Source of the DNA: Brevundimonas sp. SH203
GTDB taxonomy: Bacteria; Pseudomonadota; Alphaproteobacteria; Caulobacterales; Caulobacteraceae
Reading direction: 5' to 3'
NCBI RefSeq assembly: GCF_002157625.1
Contig: NZ_BDMM01000003.1
Location: forward strand, 186,001-250,000
DNA length: 64,000 bases
In this document: positions 42,509-50,637 of the stretch, in pieces
How the letters are laid out: every line of letters starts with the position of its first letter
Position numbering within the stretch: position 1 is the first letter of the stretch
Translations under genes and position numbers: made by a program
The notes under the pieces: model-generated
Told to the model about the DNA's origin: nothing
Database searches by the model: none
Seen by the model: the letters and a program-made list of their open reading frames with translations, nothing else

Positions 42509-44584
42509 ATGCGCCCTCTTCTCCTCGCCTCCGCCGCCGTCCTCGCCTTCGCCGCCACTTCGGCGCGCGCCGAGGAAGGCATGTGGACCTATGACAACTT
42601 CCCCATCGCCCGCGCCAACCAGACGCTGGGCACCAACATCGATCAGGCGTTTCTGGATCGGGTGCGGCTGTCGTCGGTGAAGTTCGGCGGCTGTTCGGCG
42701 GGGGTGGTGTCGGGCCAGGGGCTGGTGATGACCAACAACCACTGCGTCGCCACCTGCGTCGCCAACCTGTCCACGCCCCAGCAGCAGTATGGCGAGACCG
42801 GCTTTACGCCCAAGACGCGCGAGGAAGAGCGCAAATGCCCCGGCGCCACGGCCGAAATCCTGACCGACATTTCCGACGTGACCGAGCGGATGCACAAGGC
42901 GGGCGAAGGACTGGACGGCCAGGCCTTCACCCAGGCGCGCGAGGCCGAGGCGGGGCGGATCGAGACCGAGGCCTGCGGTAACGATCCCAAGATCCGCTGT
43001 CAGGTCGTCAGCCTGTATCGGGGCGGCCAGTTCAAACTCTACAGGTTCCGCAAATATACGGACGTGCGCCTGGCCTGGGCGCCGGAAGACCGCGCCGCGA
43101 CCTTCGGCGGCGATCTGGACAACTTCTCCTTCCCGCGCTTCGCCATCGATGCGGCCTTCATCCGCCTGTACGAAGACGGCAAGCCGGTGGAGACGCCGAC
43201 CCACTTCGTCTGGAACGCCGACAAGCCGACCGAGGGCGAGGCCGTCTTCGTCTCCGGCAATCCCGGCGCGACACAGCGCCTGCTGACCATGGATCAGCTG
43301 GCCACCATCCGCGACGTGGTCCTGCCGCTGGACCAGCTGATCGCGTCCGAACTGCGCGGGCGTCTGATCCGCTATGCCGAGGAAGGCGAGGACCAGGCCT
43401 TCATCGCCATGGACCCCATCGTCGGCGTCGAAAACACCTACAAGCGCGGCCTGGGCCGGATGCGCGCCCTGACCGACGCCGGTTTCATGGGAACCAAGGC
43501 GGCGGCCGAGGCCGACTTCATGCAGCGCTACGCCGCCGCCAACGCCAACGGCTCGAACCCGTGGGAGGCGCTGAAGACCATCCAGCCGCTGGCCCGCGAA
43601 CTGTATGCGCCCACCGCCTTGCTGGAAGGCGGCACGGCCATGGGCACGACCTCCGTGGCGGGCGGATCGCAGCTGTTCCAGTGGGCCAAAGCCATCGTTC
43701 GCGGCGCGCAGGAGCGGGCCAAGCCGTCCGATCAGCGTCTGGCCGAGTTGGCCGACAGCCGCCTGCCCGGCGTCGAATCCGGCCTGTTCGCCGAAAAGCC
43801 CACCTATCCCGAACTGGAGCAGATTCGTCTGGAGTGGTGGCTGTCCAAGACCCGCGAATGGCTGACGGTCGACAGCCCCTATGTCCGCACCCTGCTGGGT
43901 CGTGAAAGCCCCGAACAGCTGTCGGCGCGCGTCGTCGCCGGCACCAGACTGGCCGATCCGGCGGTGCGCCGCGCCCTGTGGACCGGCGGTCTGGCGGCGG
44001 TTCAGGCGTCGGACGATCCGATGATCCAATATGTGCTGTCGATCGACGCCGACGCCCGCGCCGTTCGCGCCGAATGGGAGAACAAGGTCAAGGCCCCGAC
44101 CGACCGCGCCTCCGAACAGCTGGCCGCCGCCCGCTTCGCCGCCTATGGCGACGCGGTCTATCCCGACGCGACCGGCACCCTGCGCCTGACCTATGGCAAG
44201 GTCGAAGGCTCCGACGTGCCGGGCCAGCGGTTTTCCGCCTTCACCACCTTCGCCGGCCTGTGGGACCGGGCGACGGGCGCCGAGCCGTTCAAGGTCGCGC
44301 CCAAGCTCATGGCCGCCCGGGACCGGATCGACCCCAATGCGGTGATGGACATGGCCGTGTCCACCGACACCATCGGCGGCTCGTCCGGCTCGCCCGCCGT
44401 CAACGCGAAGGGCGAGATCATCGGGGCCAATTTCGATTCCACCGTCCTGACCCAGCGCAACGCCTATGGCTACGACCGCAACACCAACCGCAGCGTCATC
44501 GTGACGACCCAGGCGGTGACGGTCGCCCTGCGCGACGTCTATGGGATGGATCATCTGCTGGCGGAGCTGGGCGTCCGCCGTTGA
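42509..44584 (+). CDS. S46 family dipeptidyl-peptidase, second paralogue
   Basis: 691 residues, a paralogue of the preceding gene with the same layout: signal peptide to about residue 21 (SARAEEGMW), catalytic His in VMTNNHCV, and Ser626 in TIGGSSGSPA. The specificity position 18 residues after the Ser is Ser644 (ANFDSTV), neither the Gly of DPP7 nor the Arg of DPP11, so its P1 preference probably differs from its neighbour. AAGGA lies 8 bases before the ATG. The stop overlaps the TTG start of the acetyltransferase gene. Confidence 0.9.
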   Translation: MRPLLLASAAVLAFAATSARAEEGMWTYDNFPIARANQTLGTNIDQAFLDRVRLSSVKFGGCSAGVVSGQGLVMTNNHCVATCVANLSTPQQQYGETGFTPKTREEERKCPGATAEILTDISDVTERMHKAGEGLDGQAFTQAREAEAGRIETEACGNDPKIRCQVVSLYRGGQFKLYRFRKYTDVRLAWAPEDRAATFGGDLDNFSFPRFAIDAAFIRLYEDGKPVETPTHFVWNADKPTEGEAVFVSGNPGATQRLLTMDQLATIRDVVLPLDQLIASELRGRLIRYAEEGEDQAFIAMDPIVGVENTYKRGLGRMRALTDAGFMGTKAAAEADFMQRYAAANANGSNPWEALKTIQPLARELYAPTALLEGGTAMGTTSVAGGSQLFQWAKAIVRGAQERAKPSDQRLAELADSRLPGVESGLFAEKPTYPELEQIRLEWWLSKTREWLTVDSPYVRTLLGRESPEQLSARVVAGTRLADPAVRRALWTGGLAAVQASDDPMIQYVLSIDADARAVRAEWENKVKAPTDRASEQLAAARFAAYGDAVYPDATGTLRLTYGKVEGSDVPGQRFSAFTTFAGLWDRATGAEPFKVAPKLMAARDRIDPNAVMDMAVSTDTIGGSSGSPAVNAKGEIIGANFDSTVLTQRNAYGYDRNTNRSVIVTTQAVTVALRDVYGMDHLLAELGVRR

Positions 44585-45090
44585 GCGAGATCGTCTTTCG
44601 GGCGGCGACAGCGAACGACATCGCCGCCCTGCATCCGCTGATCGAGCGGGCCTATCGCGGCGAGACGGCCAAGGCCGGCTGGACGCACGAGGCCGACCTG
44701 CTGTTCGACGACCGGACCAGCGCCGAGGAGTTGGGCGGCCTGATCGCCGATCCCGCGCGGGTCATCCTGCTGGCTCATGACGGAGACATTCTGGTCGGCT
44801 GCGTCCAGGTCGCCCGCGCCGGTCGGGACCGGGCCTATCTGGGGATGCTGACGGTCGAGCCGACGGTGCAGGCGTCCGGTCTGGGGCGTCACCTGCTGGC
44901 CGCCGCGGAAACCGAAGCCGTGGCCCGTTTCGGCGCGCGGCGCATGGAGATGACCGTCATCCATCGCCGCGCGGAACTGATCGCCTGGTATGGGCGACGC
45001 GGCTATGCGCCCACCGGCGAGACCCGCCCCTTCCCCGTCGATCCGCCCCGGCCGGCGCTGGACTTCGTGGTGCTGGAAAAGGCGCTTTAG
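44581..45090 (+). CDS. GNAT family N-acetyltransferase
   Basis: 169 residues from a TTG start that overlaps the S46 stop (TTGA). The GNAT core is complete: IVFRAATANDIAALHPLIER, GCVQVARAGRDRAYLGMLTV, the acetyl-CoA loop VQASGLGRHLLAAAE (Q-x-x-G-x-G), and MTVIHRRAELIAWYGRRGYA. The acceptor is unknown. The overlap with the S46 gene suggests co-expression, and a role in modifying amino acids or peptides would fit, but this is only contextual. Confidence 0.87.
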   Translation: MSEIVFRAATANDIAALHPLIERAYRGETAKAGWTHEADLLFDDRTSAEELGGLIADPARVILLAHDGDILVGCVQVARAGRDRAYLGMLTVEPTVQASGLGRHLLAAAETEAVARFGARRMEMTVIHRRAELIAWYGRRGYAPTGETRPFPVDPPRPALDFVVLEKAL

Positions 45091-45099
45091 TCCTCTTCT

Positions 45100-45150
45100 T
45101 TCGTCATTCCGGGCGAAGGGCCGCTTGGCCCGAAGACCCGGAATGACGAA
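45100..45150. repeat. Intergenic palindrome (14-bp arms)
   Basis: TTCGTCATTCCGGG (45100-45113) and CCCGGAATGACGAA (45137-45150) pair perfectly, with GGGC/GCCC pairing inside. It shares the GTCATTCCGGG core with the element at 25146. It may also end the S46/GNAT transcript. Confidence 0.8.
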
Positions 45151-45160
45151 AACAAAGGGC

Positions 45161-45189
45161 TTGCAAAACGGACACGACTGTCCATTTAA
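45161..45189 (+). promoter_or_regulatory. Promoter with embedded TetR-type operator
   Basis: TTGCAA (45161-45166) and ATTTAA (45184-45189) are spaced by exactly 17 bases and make a good sigma-70-like promoter. The spacer contains GGACA-CGAC-TGTCC (45170-45183), a perfect 5-bp inverted repeat. The TetR gene starts 11 bases downstream, so autorepression of the TetR-emrB-emrA operon is the simplest reading. Confidence 0.6.
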
Positions 45190-45199
45190 GCGCCTCGTC

Positions 45200-45775
45200 A
45201 TGTCGCGCCCCGCCCCCAAGCCTGTCCGAAAGGACGCCGTTCAGAACCGCGCCGCCCTGTTGCAGGCGGCGCGCGTCGTGCTGTCCGAACAGGGGCTGGA
45301 CGCGCCGCTGGACCTGATCGCGGAAAAGGCCGGGGTCGGGCGCGGCACGCTTTATCGGCATTTCGTCGACCGCACAGAACTGGCCCTGGCGGTGCTGGAG
45401 GCCGATGTGGCGGACCTGGGGCGGCGCACGGCCGAACAGGGCGACGATCCGGCCGTCTTCTTCTGGTTCCTGGACCGGCTGGCCGAGGACATGATCCGCA
45501 ATGCGGGTCTGGCGGGGCTGGTGCGGAACGTGCGGTCGCCGGATGCGCTTACCCCCCTGCGGCAGAGCTTGATGGAGGCGGGCGCCGCGTCGCTGAAGCG
45601 GGCCCAGGCCGCCGGTCTGGTGCGGGAGGACTTGCGGCCGATGGACATTCGTCTGATCGCCACCCTGCTGGGCGCCGGGTTCCAGGGCGCCGACGCGGCC
45701 GAGCGCGAGGCCGTGTCGCTACGCACGCGGGCGATCATCCTGGACGGCCTGAAACCGCGCGCGGAGGGCCGCTGA
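45200..45775 (+). CDS. TetR family regulator of the EmrAB-type operon
   Basis: 191 residues. The HTH is ALLQAARVVLSEQGLDAPLD then LIAEKAGVGRGTLYRHFVDR, the TetR pattern ending in Y-R-H-F. The C-terminal ligand domain is of the small TetR type. It is the first gene of an operon, its stop overlapping the MFS start by one base. A palindrome fills the promoter just upstream, which supports local autoregulation and control of the pump. Confidence 0.9.
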   Translation: MSRPAPKPVRKDAVQNRAALLQAARVVLSEQGLDAPLDLIAEKAGVGRGTLYRHFVDRTELALAVLEADVADLGRRTAEQGDDPAVFFWFLDRLAEDMIRNAGLAGLVRNVRSPDALTPLRQSLMEAGAASLKRAQAAGLVREDLRPMDIRLIATLLGAGFQGADAAEREAVSLRTRAIILDGLKPRAEGR

Positions 45776-47487
45776 TGGCCCGCAACAACTGGCATCTGCC
45801 CTGGGACCAGTATGTCGAGACGCTGAAGCCGCACGAGCGGCCGATGATGCCCGGCTCGCCCGCCACGCCCGACCATTCCTGGCCGATGCGGATTCAATAC
45901 GCCCTGACCGGCGTGCTGGTCGCCATGGTCGGATCGCTGGGCAACGCCGCCGTCACCGCCAACATCCAGAACCTGCAAGGCTCGCTGGGCGTCACGGCGA
46001 CCGAGGCGGCCTGGCTGCCGGTCGTCTTCGTCATGACCAACGCCTGCATGAACCTGATCCTGGTCAAGTTCCGAATGCAGTACGGCCTGCGCCTGTTCAC
46101 CCAGATCTTCCTGGGGGCCTTCGTTCTGGTCTGCATGGCCCACCTGCTGGTCGACAACTATCAGTCGACGCTGCTGGTGCGCGCCATCGCCGGCATGGCC
46201 AGCGCGGGCTTGAGCAGCCTGGGCTTCCTCTATCTGATCCAGGCCTTTCCGGCGGCGCACCGGCTGAAGGGGCTGATCATCGGCATCGGCCTGGCCAGTT
46301 TCGCCGTGCCGATCTCGCGCCTGATCATGCCCAGCCTGCTGCAGATGGGCGATTGGCGCGCTTTCTATCTGTATGAGCTGGGGATGTGTCTGGTCGCCTG
46401 GGGCGCGGTGCAGATCCTGAAACTGCCGCCGTCCGAGCGGATGCGCGTGTTCGACCGGCTGGATTTCCTGACCTTCGCCCTGTTCGCGCCGGGCGTGGCC
46501 CTGCTGTGCGCCGTGCTGGGGCTGGGGCGGATCGTCTGGTGGACCGAGGCGGCGTGGCTGGGCTGGGCCCTGGTCGGGTCGATCGTGCTGCTGGCCGCCG
46601 CCGTCCTGATCGAACACAATCGCGCCAATCCGCTGATCAACACCCGCTGGCTGACCGGGCCGGACCTGCTGCGGCTGTTCGGCGCCATCCTCTTGATCCG
46701 CATGGTGCTGTCGGAACAGACCTCGGGGGCCGTGGGCTTTCTGACGGTCGTGGGTCTGGGGCCGGACCAGCTGCACGGGCTGTTCCTCGTCATCCTGCTG
46801 TCCATGATCGCCGGCACCCTGGTCAGCGCCTTCACCCTGAACATGGCCAAGCTGAACAAGCCGATCGCCATCGCCCTGGCCCTGATCGCCCTGGGCGCCT
46901 GGATCGACAGCCATTCGACCGTGCTGACCCGACCGGCCCAGCTCTATTTCAGCCAAGCGCTGATCGCCTTCGCCTCGGCCATGTTCATCGGCCCGGCCCT
47001 GATGATCGGCGTCGCCAAGGTGCTGACCCAGGGCAAGGAGAACCTGATCAGCTTCATCGTCATGTTCAGCGTGTTTCAGAACGTGGGCGGCCTGGCCGGC
47101 GCGGCCCTGACCGGCAGCCTGCAAGTCGTGCGCGAGAAATACCATTCCAACCAGCTGGCGGCCGGCATCTCGGCCATCGACCCGCAGGTGGTCCAACGCC
47201 TGCGCCAGCTGTCGGGCGCCTATGCCTCCACCCTGACCGACCCGGCCCAGCGCAACGCCGAGGGCGTGGTCCTGCTGAGCCGACAGGTGACGCAGCAGGC
47301 CAATGTGCTGGCCTATGACGACGTCTTCCTGGTCATCGCCATGATCGCGGCCCTGGGCTGCGCCTGGGTGACTGTGACCCACCTGCGGCCGCGCTGGGCC
47401 GCCCGGCGCACCGCCCGCCGGGCCGACAGCGACGCCGCCTCATCCGACACGGCCGCCAAGACCGCCGCCGTCGCCGCCGCCGACTGA
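45775..47487 (+). CDS. DHA2-family MFS drug exporter (EmrB type)
   Basis: 570 residues with about 14 membrane helices, the size of the DHA2 drug:proton antiporters that work with an HlyD-type adaptor. QYALTGVLVAMVGSLGNAAV and NIQNLQGSLGVTATEAAWLP cover helix 1 and the loop into helix 2 typical of EmrB; GIGLASFAVPISRLIMPSLL is the motif-C region. The C-terminal tail is Ala/Asp-rich. The overlap with the TetR gene and the 13-base gap to the adaptor mark one operon. Confidence 0.88.
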   Translation: MARNNWHLPWDQYVETLKPHERPMMPGSPATPDHSWPMRIQYALTGVLVAMVGSLGNAAVTANIQNLQGSLGVTATEAAWLPVVFVMTNACMNLILVKFRMQYGLRLFTQIFLGAFVLVCMAHLLVDNYQSTLLVRAIAGMASAGLSSLGFLYLIQAFPAAHRLKGLIIGIGLASFAVPISRLIMPSLLQMGDWRAFYLYELGMCLVAWGAVQILKLPPSERMRVFDRLDFLTFALFAPGVALLCAVLGLGRIVWWTEAAWLGWALVGSIVLLAAAVLIEHNRANPLINTRWLTGPDLLRLFGAILLIRMVLSEQTSGAVGFLTVVGLGPDQLHGLFLVILLSMIAGTLVSAFTLNMAKLNKPIAIALALIALGAWIDSHSTVLTRPAQLYFSQALIAFASAMFIGPALMIGVAKVLTQGKENLISFIVMFSVFQNVGGLAGAALTGSLQVVREKYHSNQLAAGISAIDPQVVQRLRQLSGAYASTLTDPAQRNAEGVVLLSRQVTQQANVLAYDDVFLVIAMIAALGCAWVTVTHLRPRWAARRTARRADSDAASSDTAAKTAAVAAAD

Positions 47488-47500
47488 ACCGAGACCCGCC

Positions 47501-48604
47501 ATGACCGACGCCGCCCCGCCCGCTCCCGCTCCACAAGCCCCCGCCGCCCCGGCCGCCGCGCCTGCCCCCGCGCCCAGGAAGAACGTGCTGTGGACGGTGA
47601 TCGCCGCCGCCGTCGCCCTGTTCGGCGTCCTGCTGGTGCTTTACGCCTGGCAACTGCCGCCCTTCACCGGCGCGGTCCAGCGCACGGACAACGCCTATGT
47701 GCGCGGCCAGGTGACGCTGATCAGCCCGCAGGTCAGCGGCTATGTCACCGCCGTTCCGGTTCAGGACTTCCAGACGGTGCAGCAGGGCCAGCTGCTGGCC
47801 CAGGTGGACGACCGCATCTATCGCCAGCGGCTGGAGCAGGCCCAGGCCAGTCTGCACGCGGCCGAAGCGGCCCTGTCCAACTCGACCCAAACCCAGGCGT
47901 CGGCGCGCGGATCGGTGGCCCAGCAGCGCGCCTCCATCGCCGCCGCCGAGGCGACCCTGACCCGCGCCCAGGCCGACGCCCAGCGCGCCCGCACCCTGAA
48001 GGCCGGCGGCTGGGTGGCCCAGGCCAATGTCGACATCGCCGAGGCCGCCCTGCGCAGCGCCCAGGCCCAGGTCGCCCAGGCCCGCGCCGCCGAGGGCATC
48101 GCCCAGACCGGCGTCACCTCCGCCGTGGTCGGCCGCGACAGCTTGGCCGCCGCCGTCGAGAACGCCCGCGCCGCCGTGCGCCTGGCTCAGATCGACCTGG
48201 CCAACACCCGCATCGTCGCCCCGCGCGCCGGCCGCCTGGGCGAGGTCGGGGTGCGTCAGGGCCAGTATGTCACCGCCGGCACGCAGCTGATGGGCCTGGT
48301 GCCCGACGTGGTCTGGGTCACGGCCAATATGAAGGAGACGCAGATGCGGAACATCCGCATCGGCCAGCCCGTCGTCCTGACCGTCGACGCCCTGGGCGGC
48401 CAGAGCCTAACCGGCCGCGTCGAACGCATCGCCCCCGCCGCCGGGTCCGAGTTCAGCGTCATCCGCCCCGACAACGCCACCGGCAACTTCACCAAGGTCG
48501 CCCAGCGCATCCCCGTGCGCATCCGCATCGACCCGGGCCAGGACGCGGCCCAGCGCCTGGCGCCGGGCATGTCGGTGGTGGCCAAGGTGGATACGGCGGG
48601 CTGA
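47501..48604 (+). CDS. HlyD/EmrA-type efflux adaptor
   Basis: 367 residues. A Pro/Ala-rich cytoplasmic start is followed by one membrane helix (VLWTVIAAAVALFGVLLVLY), the first lipoyl half (AYVRGQVTLISPQVSGYVTA), a long alpha-hairpin (about 105-215), the second half (NTRIVAPRAGRLGEVGVRQG) and a beta-barrel with VWVTANMKETQMRNIRIGQP, a block characteristic of EmrA. It links the MFS pump to an outer-membrane channel. No channel gene is in this operon; the NodT-type channel at 49204 belongs to the RND operon on the other strand. Confidence 0.9.
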   Translation: MTDAAPPAPAPQAPAAPAAAPAPAPRKNVLWTVIAAAVALFGVLLVLYAWQLPPFTGAVQRTDNAYVRGQVTLISPQVSGYVTAVPVQDFQTVQQGQLLAQVDDRIYRQRLEQAQASLHAAEAALSNSTQTQASARGSVAQQRASIAAAEATLTRAQADAQRARTLKAGGWVAQANVDIAEAALRSAQAQVAQARAAEGIAQTGVTSAVVGRDSLAAAVENARAAVRLAQIDLANTRIVAPRAGRLGEVGVRQGQYVTAGTQLMGLVPDVVWVTANMKETQMRNIRIGQPVVLTVDALGGQSLTGRVERIAPAAGSEFSVIRPDNATGNFTKVAQRIPVRIRIDPGQDAAQRLAPGMSVVAKVDTAG

Positions 48605-48672
48605 TCCGCAGAAAAGCTGGGGGAACAGGTTCGCCCGCCCCACGCTCCCTTCTGTTCAGGCAGGAGACGATC

Positions 48673-48849
48673 ATGGACCGCAAACAGACCAAGGGCCGGG
48701 AAAAGAACGGCGCCGACCCCGCCGGCAAGCCGGACGGCGCCACCTCCGACAAGGCCGTGAAGCGCGTCGGTCAGGCAGCGCGCAAGAGCGCCGGGCCGGA
48801 CGGCCCGGACGCCTCGGTCATCGGCGACACCTTCAAGCGCAAGCCCTAG
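48673..48849 (+). CDS. 58-residue charged hypothetical protein
   Basis: CAGGAG lies 8 bases before the ATG. The protein is hydrophilic, basic and probably disordered (MDRKQTKGREKNGADPAGKP; VGQAARKSAGPDGPD; end DTFKRKP), with no membrane segment. It recalls small stress-induced hydrophilic proteins but cannot be assigned. Its stop overlaps the stop of the convergent gene at 48846 by 4 bases. Confidence 0.65.
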   Translation: MDRKQTKGREKNGADPAGKPDGATSDKAVKRVGQAARKSAGPDGPDASVIGDTFKRKP

Positions 48850-49052
48850 GCGGCGCGGCGCGGCGACACGCGCGCCGCCAGCAGGTGGGCGTCGTGCGCC
48901 CGCATCCGTTCGAAATTGCCCAGGCCCAGCGCCAGGGCGCGCATGATCTCGGTCTGGCGGGTGTGTTCGGGACAGGCCGGCAGGGACGGCTCGGCCCGCG
49001 CCAGTTCGGCGTCCAGTTCGGCCATCATCTGGGCCAGGATTGCATCGTTCAT
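48846..49052 (-). CDS. 68-residue hypothetical helical protein
   Basis: The start at 49052 is favoured because GGAGG lies 5 bases upstream (an ATG at 49067 would sit ahead of that site). The protein is helical and acidic at the N terminus (MNDAILAQMMAELDAELARA), followed by CPEHTRQTEIMRALALGLGN and an Arg-rich tail. No family recognised. Convergent with the gene at 48673. Confidence 0.6.
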   Translation of the reverse strand: MNDAILAQMMAELDAELARAEPSLPACPEHTRQTEIMRALALGLGNFERMRAHDAHLLAARVSPRRAA

Positions 49053-49151
49053 CTGATCCTCCATCACGCCGCCGACCGCCGCAGACGGTTAGAGCATGGT
49101 TGGAACAAATGCGGAACACACAGTCTGTCGCCAAACTGTGGACGAACGAAA

Positions 49152-49181
49152 AAGGGCCGGGCGACGTATCGCCCGGCCCTT
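49152..49181 (-). terminator. Intrinsic terminator of the RND operon
   Basis: AAGGGCCGGGCGA and TCGCCCGGCCCTT form a perfect 13-bp stem with a CGTA loop, 22 bases after the stop of the outer-membrane channel gene. The minus-strand exit is followed by a TTTTT run (49147-49151 read in complement). Confidence 0.8.
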
Positions 49182-49203
49182 CGTTTTCAGCTTCGCGACG
49201 GGA

Positions 49204-50637
49204 TCAGCCGTCGGCCTGCCAGCCGCCGGCCAGGGCGCGGAACAGGGCGATCTGATAGGTCGTGACCAGGGCGTCGGACTGGGCCAGGGCCGCGTCGGCC
49301 GCCGCCTGGGTGCGCTGGGCGTCCAGGACCAGCAGGAAGCTGTCGGCCCCGGCGTTGAAGCGCAGGCGCGACAGCTCGGCGGCGCGGGCCGCCTGGTCGC
49401 GCGCCTCGGTCAGGGCCGCGCGGCGGTCCAGCTCGTTGGCGTAGTTGCTGAGCGCCGTCTCCGTCTCCTGCAGGGCCGTCAGCACCGTCTGGTCGAACGT
49501 CGCCAGCGCCGCGTCCGACCGGGCGCCGGCCGCCCTGATCTGGGCGCGGGCGGCGAAGACGTTGGGGAAGGACCAGCTGATCAGCGGGCCGAAGCTGAAG
49601 CGGAAGTTCCGGTCCTCGCCCAGATCGCCGGACTTCAGCGCCGTCGAACCATAGGAACCGCCCAGGCTGATGCGGGGAAACAGATTGGCGGTCGCCACGT
49701 TCACGCGGGCGGCGGCGGCGGCCAGTTCCGCCTCGGCCTGACGCACGTCGGGGCGACGGGCCAGAAGCGCCGCGCCGTCGCCGACCGGGATCGGCTGGGT
49801 CAGCTGGGGCGGACGCACGCAGGACGCCGCCGCCTGGCTGGCCTCGGCCGGGGTGCGGCCGATCAGGGTCGACAGACGGAACAGCGCCTCGTTGCGGGCG
49901 GCGCGCAGGGTCGGCAGGGTCGCCGCCGTCTGGGCCACGGCCGCGCGGGCGCTGGCCACGTCCAGCCCCGTGCCCGCTCCGCCGTCGAGCAGGGTCTGGG
50001 TCAGACCGGCGGTGTTGCGTTGCAGCTCCAGCGTCCGTTCGGCCACCGCGATCTGGGCGTTGGCCGAGCAGACGTCGGCATAGGCGCGGGCGGTCTCGGC
50101 CGCGACCGTCACCTGGACCGTGGCCAGGGCGGCCTTGGCGGCGCGGGCGTCGGCGCGAGCGGCGCGGATGGTCGATTCCACCCGGCCGAACAGATCGACC
50201 TCATAGGCCGCCTGAACGCCGACGTCATAGGTGTCGACCTCGGGCGCCTTTTCGCCCGCCGGCAGGCCGGGAACCGTGGCGGCCGAGGCGCGGCTGCGCT
50301 GGGCCTGGGCGCTGGTGGTCGTGGTCGGGAAGCGGCCGACGCGAGCCTCCGACAGGGACGCCCGCACGGCGCGCAGATTGGCGAAGGCGGCCTCCAGCTG
50401 GTTGTTCTCGGCGAAGGCCTGCTGGATCAGGGCGTCCAGCGCCGGGTCGTCGTACAGCCGCCACCAGTCGTCGCGCGCCTGTGCGGTCGAGACCGTCGGG
50501 CTGGCCGAGCCGACGAAGGCGCCGGTTCCGGCCGTCGGCAGGTCCGCCGGCGGCGCCTTCGGCCCGACCGCGCAGGCGGCCAGAAGCGCGCTGGAGGCCG
50601 CGGCGGTCAGGAGGCTGAGGGTGGTCTTGCGGGTCAT
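49204..50637 (-). CDS. RND efflux outer-membrane lipoprotein (NodT/OprM type)
   Basis: 477 residues. A lipoprotein signal ends in LLAAC (lipidated Cys22). The rest is the duplicated outer-membrane efflux protein fold with WWRLYDDPALDALIQQAFAE near the start and a second repeat opening with RRPDVRQAEAELAAAAARVN. It makes the TolC-like exit duct for the RND pump. The start overlaps the stop of the pump gene (ATGA), so it is translationally coupled, the third gene of the operon. Confidence 0.93.
   Translation of the reverse strand: MTRKTTLSLLTAAASSALLAACAVGPKAPPADLPTAGTGAFVGSASPTVSTAQARDDWWRLYDDPALDALIQQAFAENNQLEAAFANLRAVRASLSEARVGRFPTTTTSAQAQRSRASAATVPGLPAGEKAPEVDTYDVGVQAAYEVDLFGRVESTIRAARADARAAKAALATVQVTVAAETARAYADVCSANAQIAVAERTLELQRNTAGLTQTLLDGGAGTGLDVASARAAVAQTAATLPTLRAARNEALFRLSTLIGRTPAEASQAAASCVRPPQLTQPIPVGDGAALLARRPDVRQAEAELAAAAARVNVATANLFPRISLGGSYGSTALKSGDLGEDRNFRFSFGPLISWSFPNVFAARAQIRAAGARSDAALATFDQTVLTALQETETALSNYANELDRRAALTEARDQAARAAELSRLRFNAGADSFLLVLDAQRTQAAADAALAQSDALVTTYQIALFRALAGGWQADG

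Noticed and set aside
47488-48604. The NodT-type channel at 49204 as the outer-membrane partner of the EmrAB-type pump
   Set aside because: It is on the opposite strand, behind its own terminator, and translationally coupled to the RND pump. Sharing is possible but nothing in the sequence shows it.
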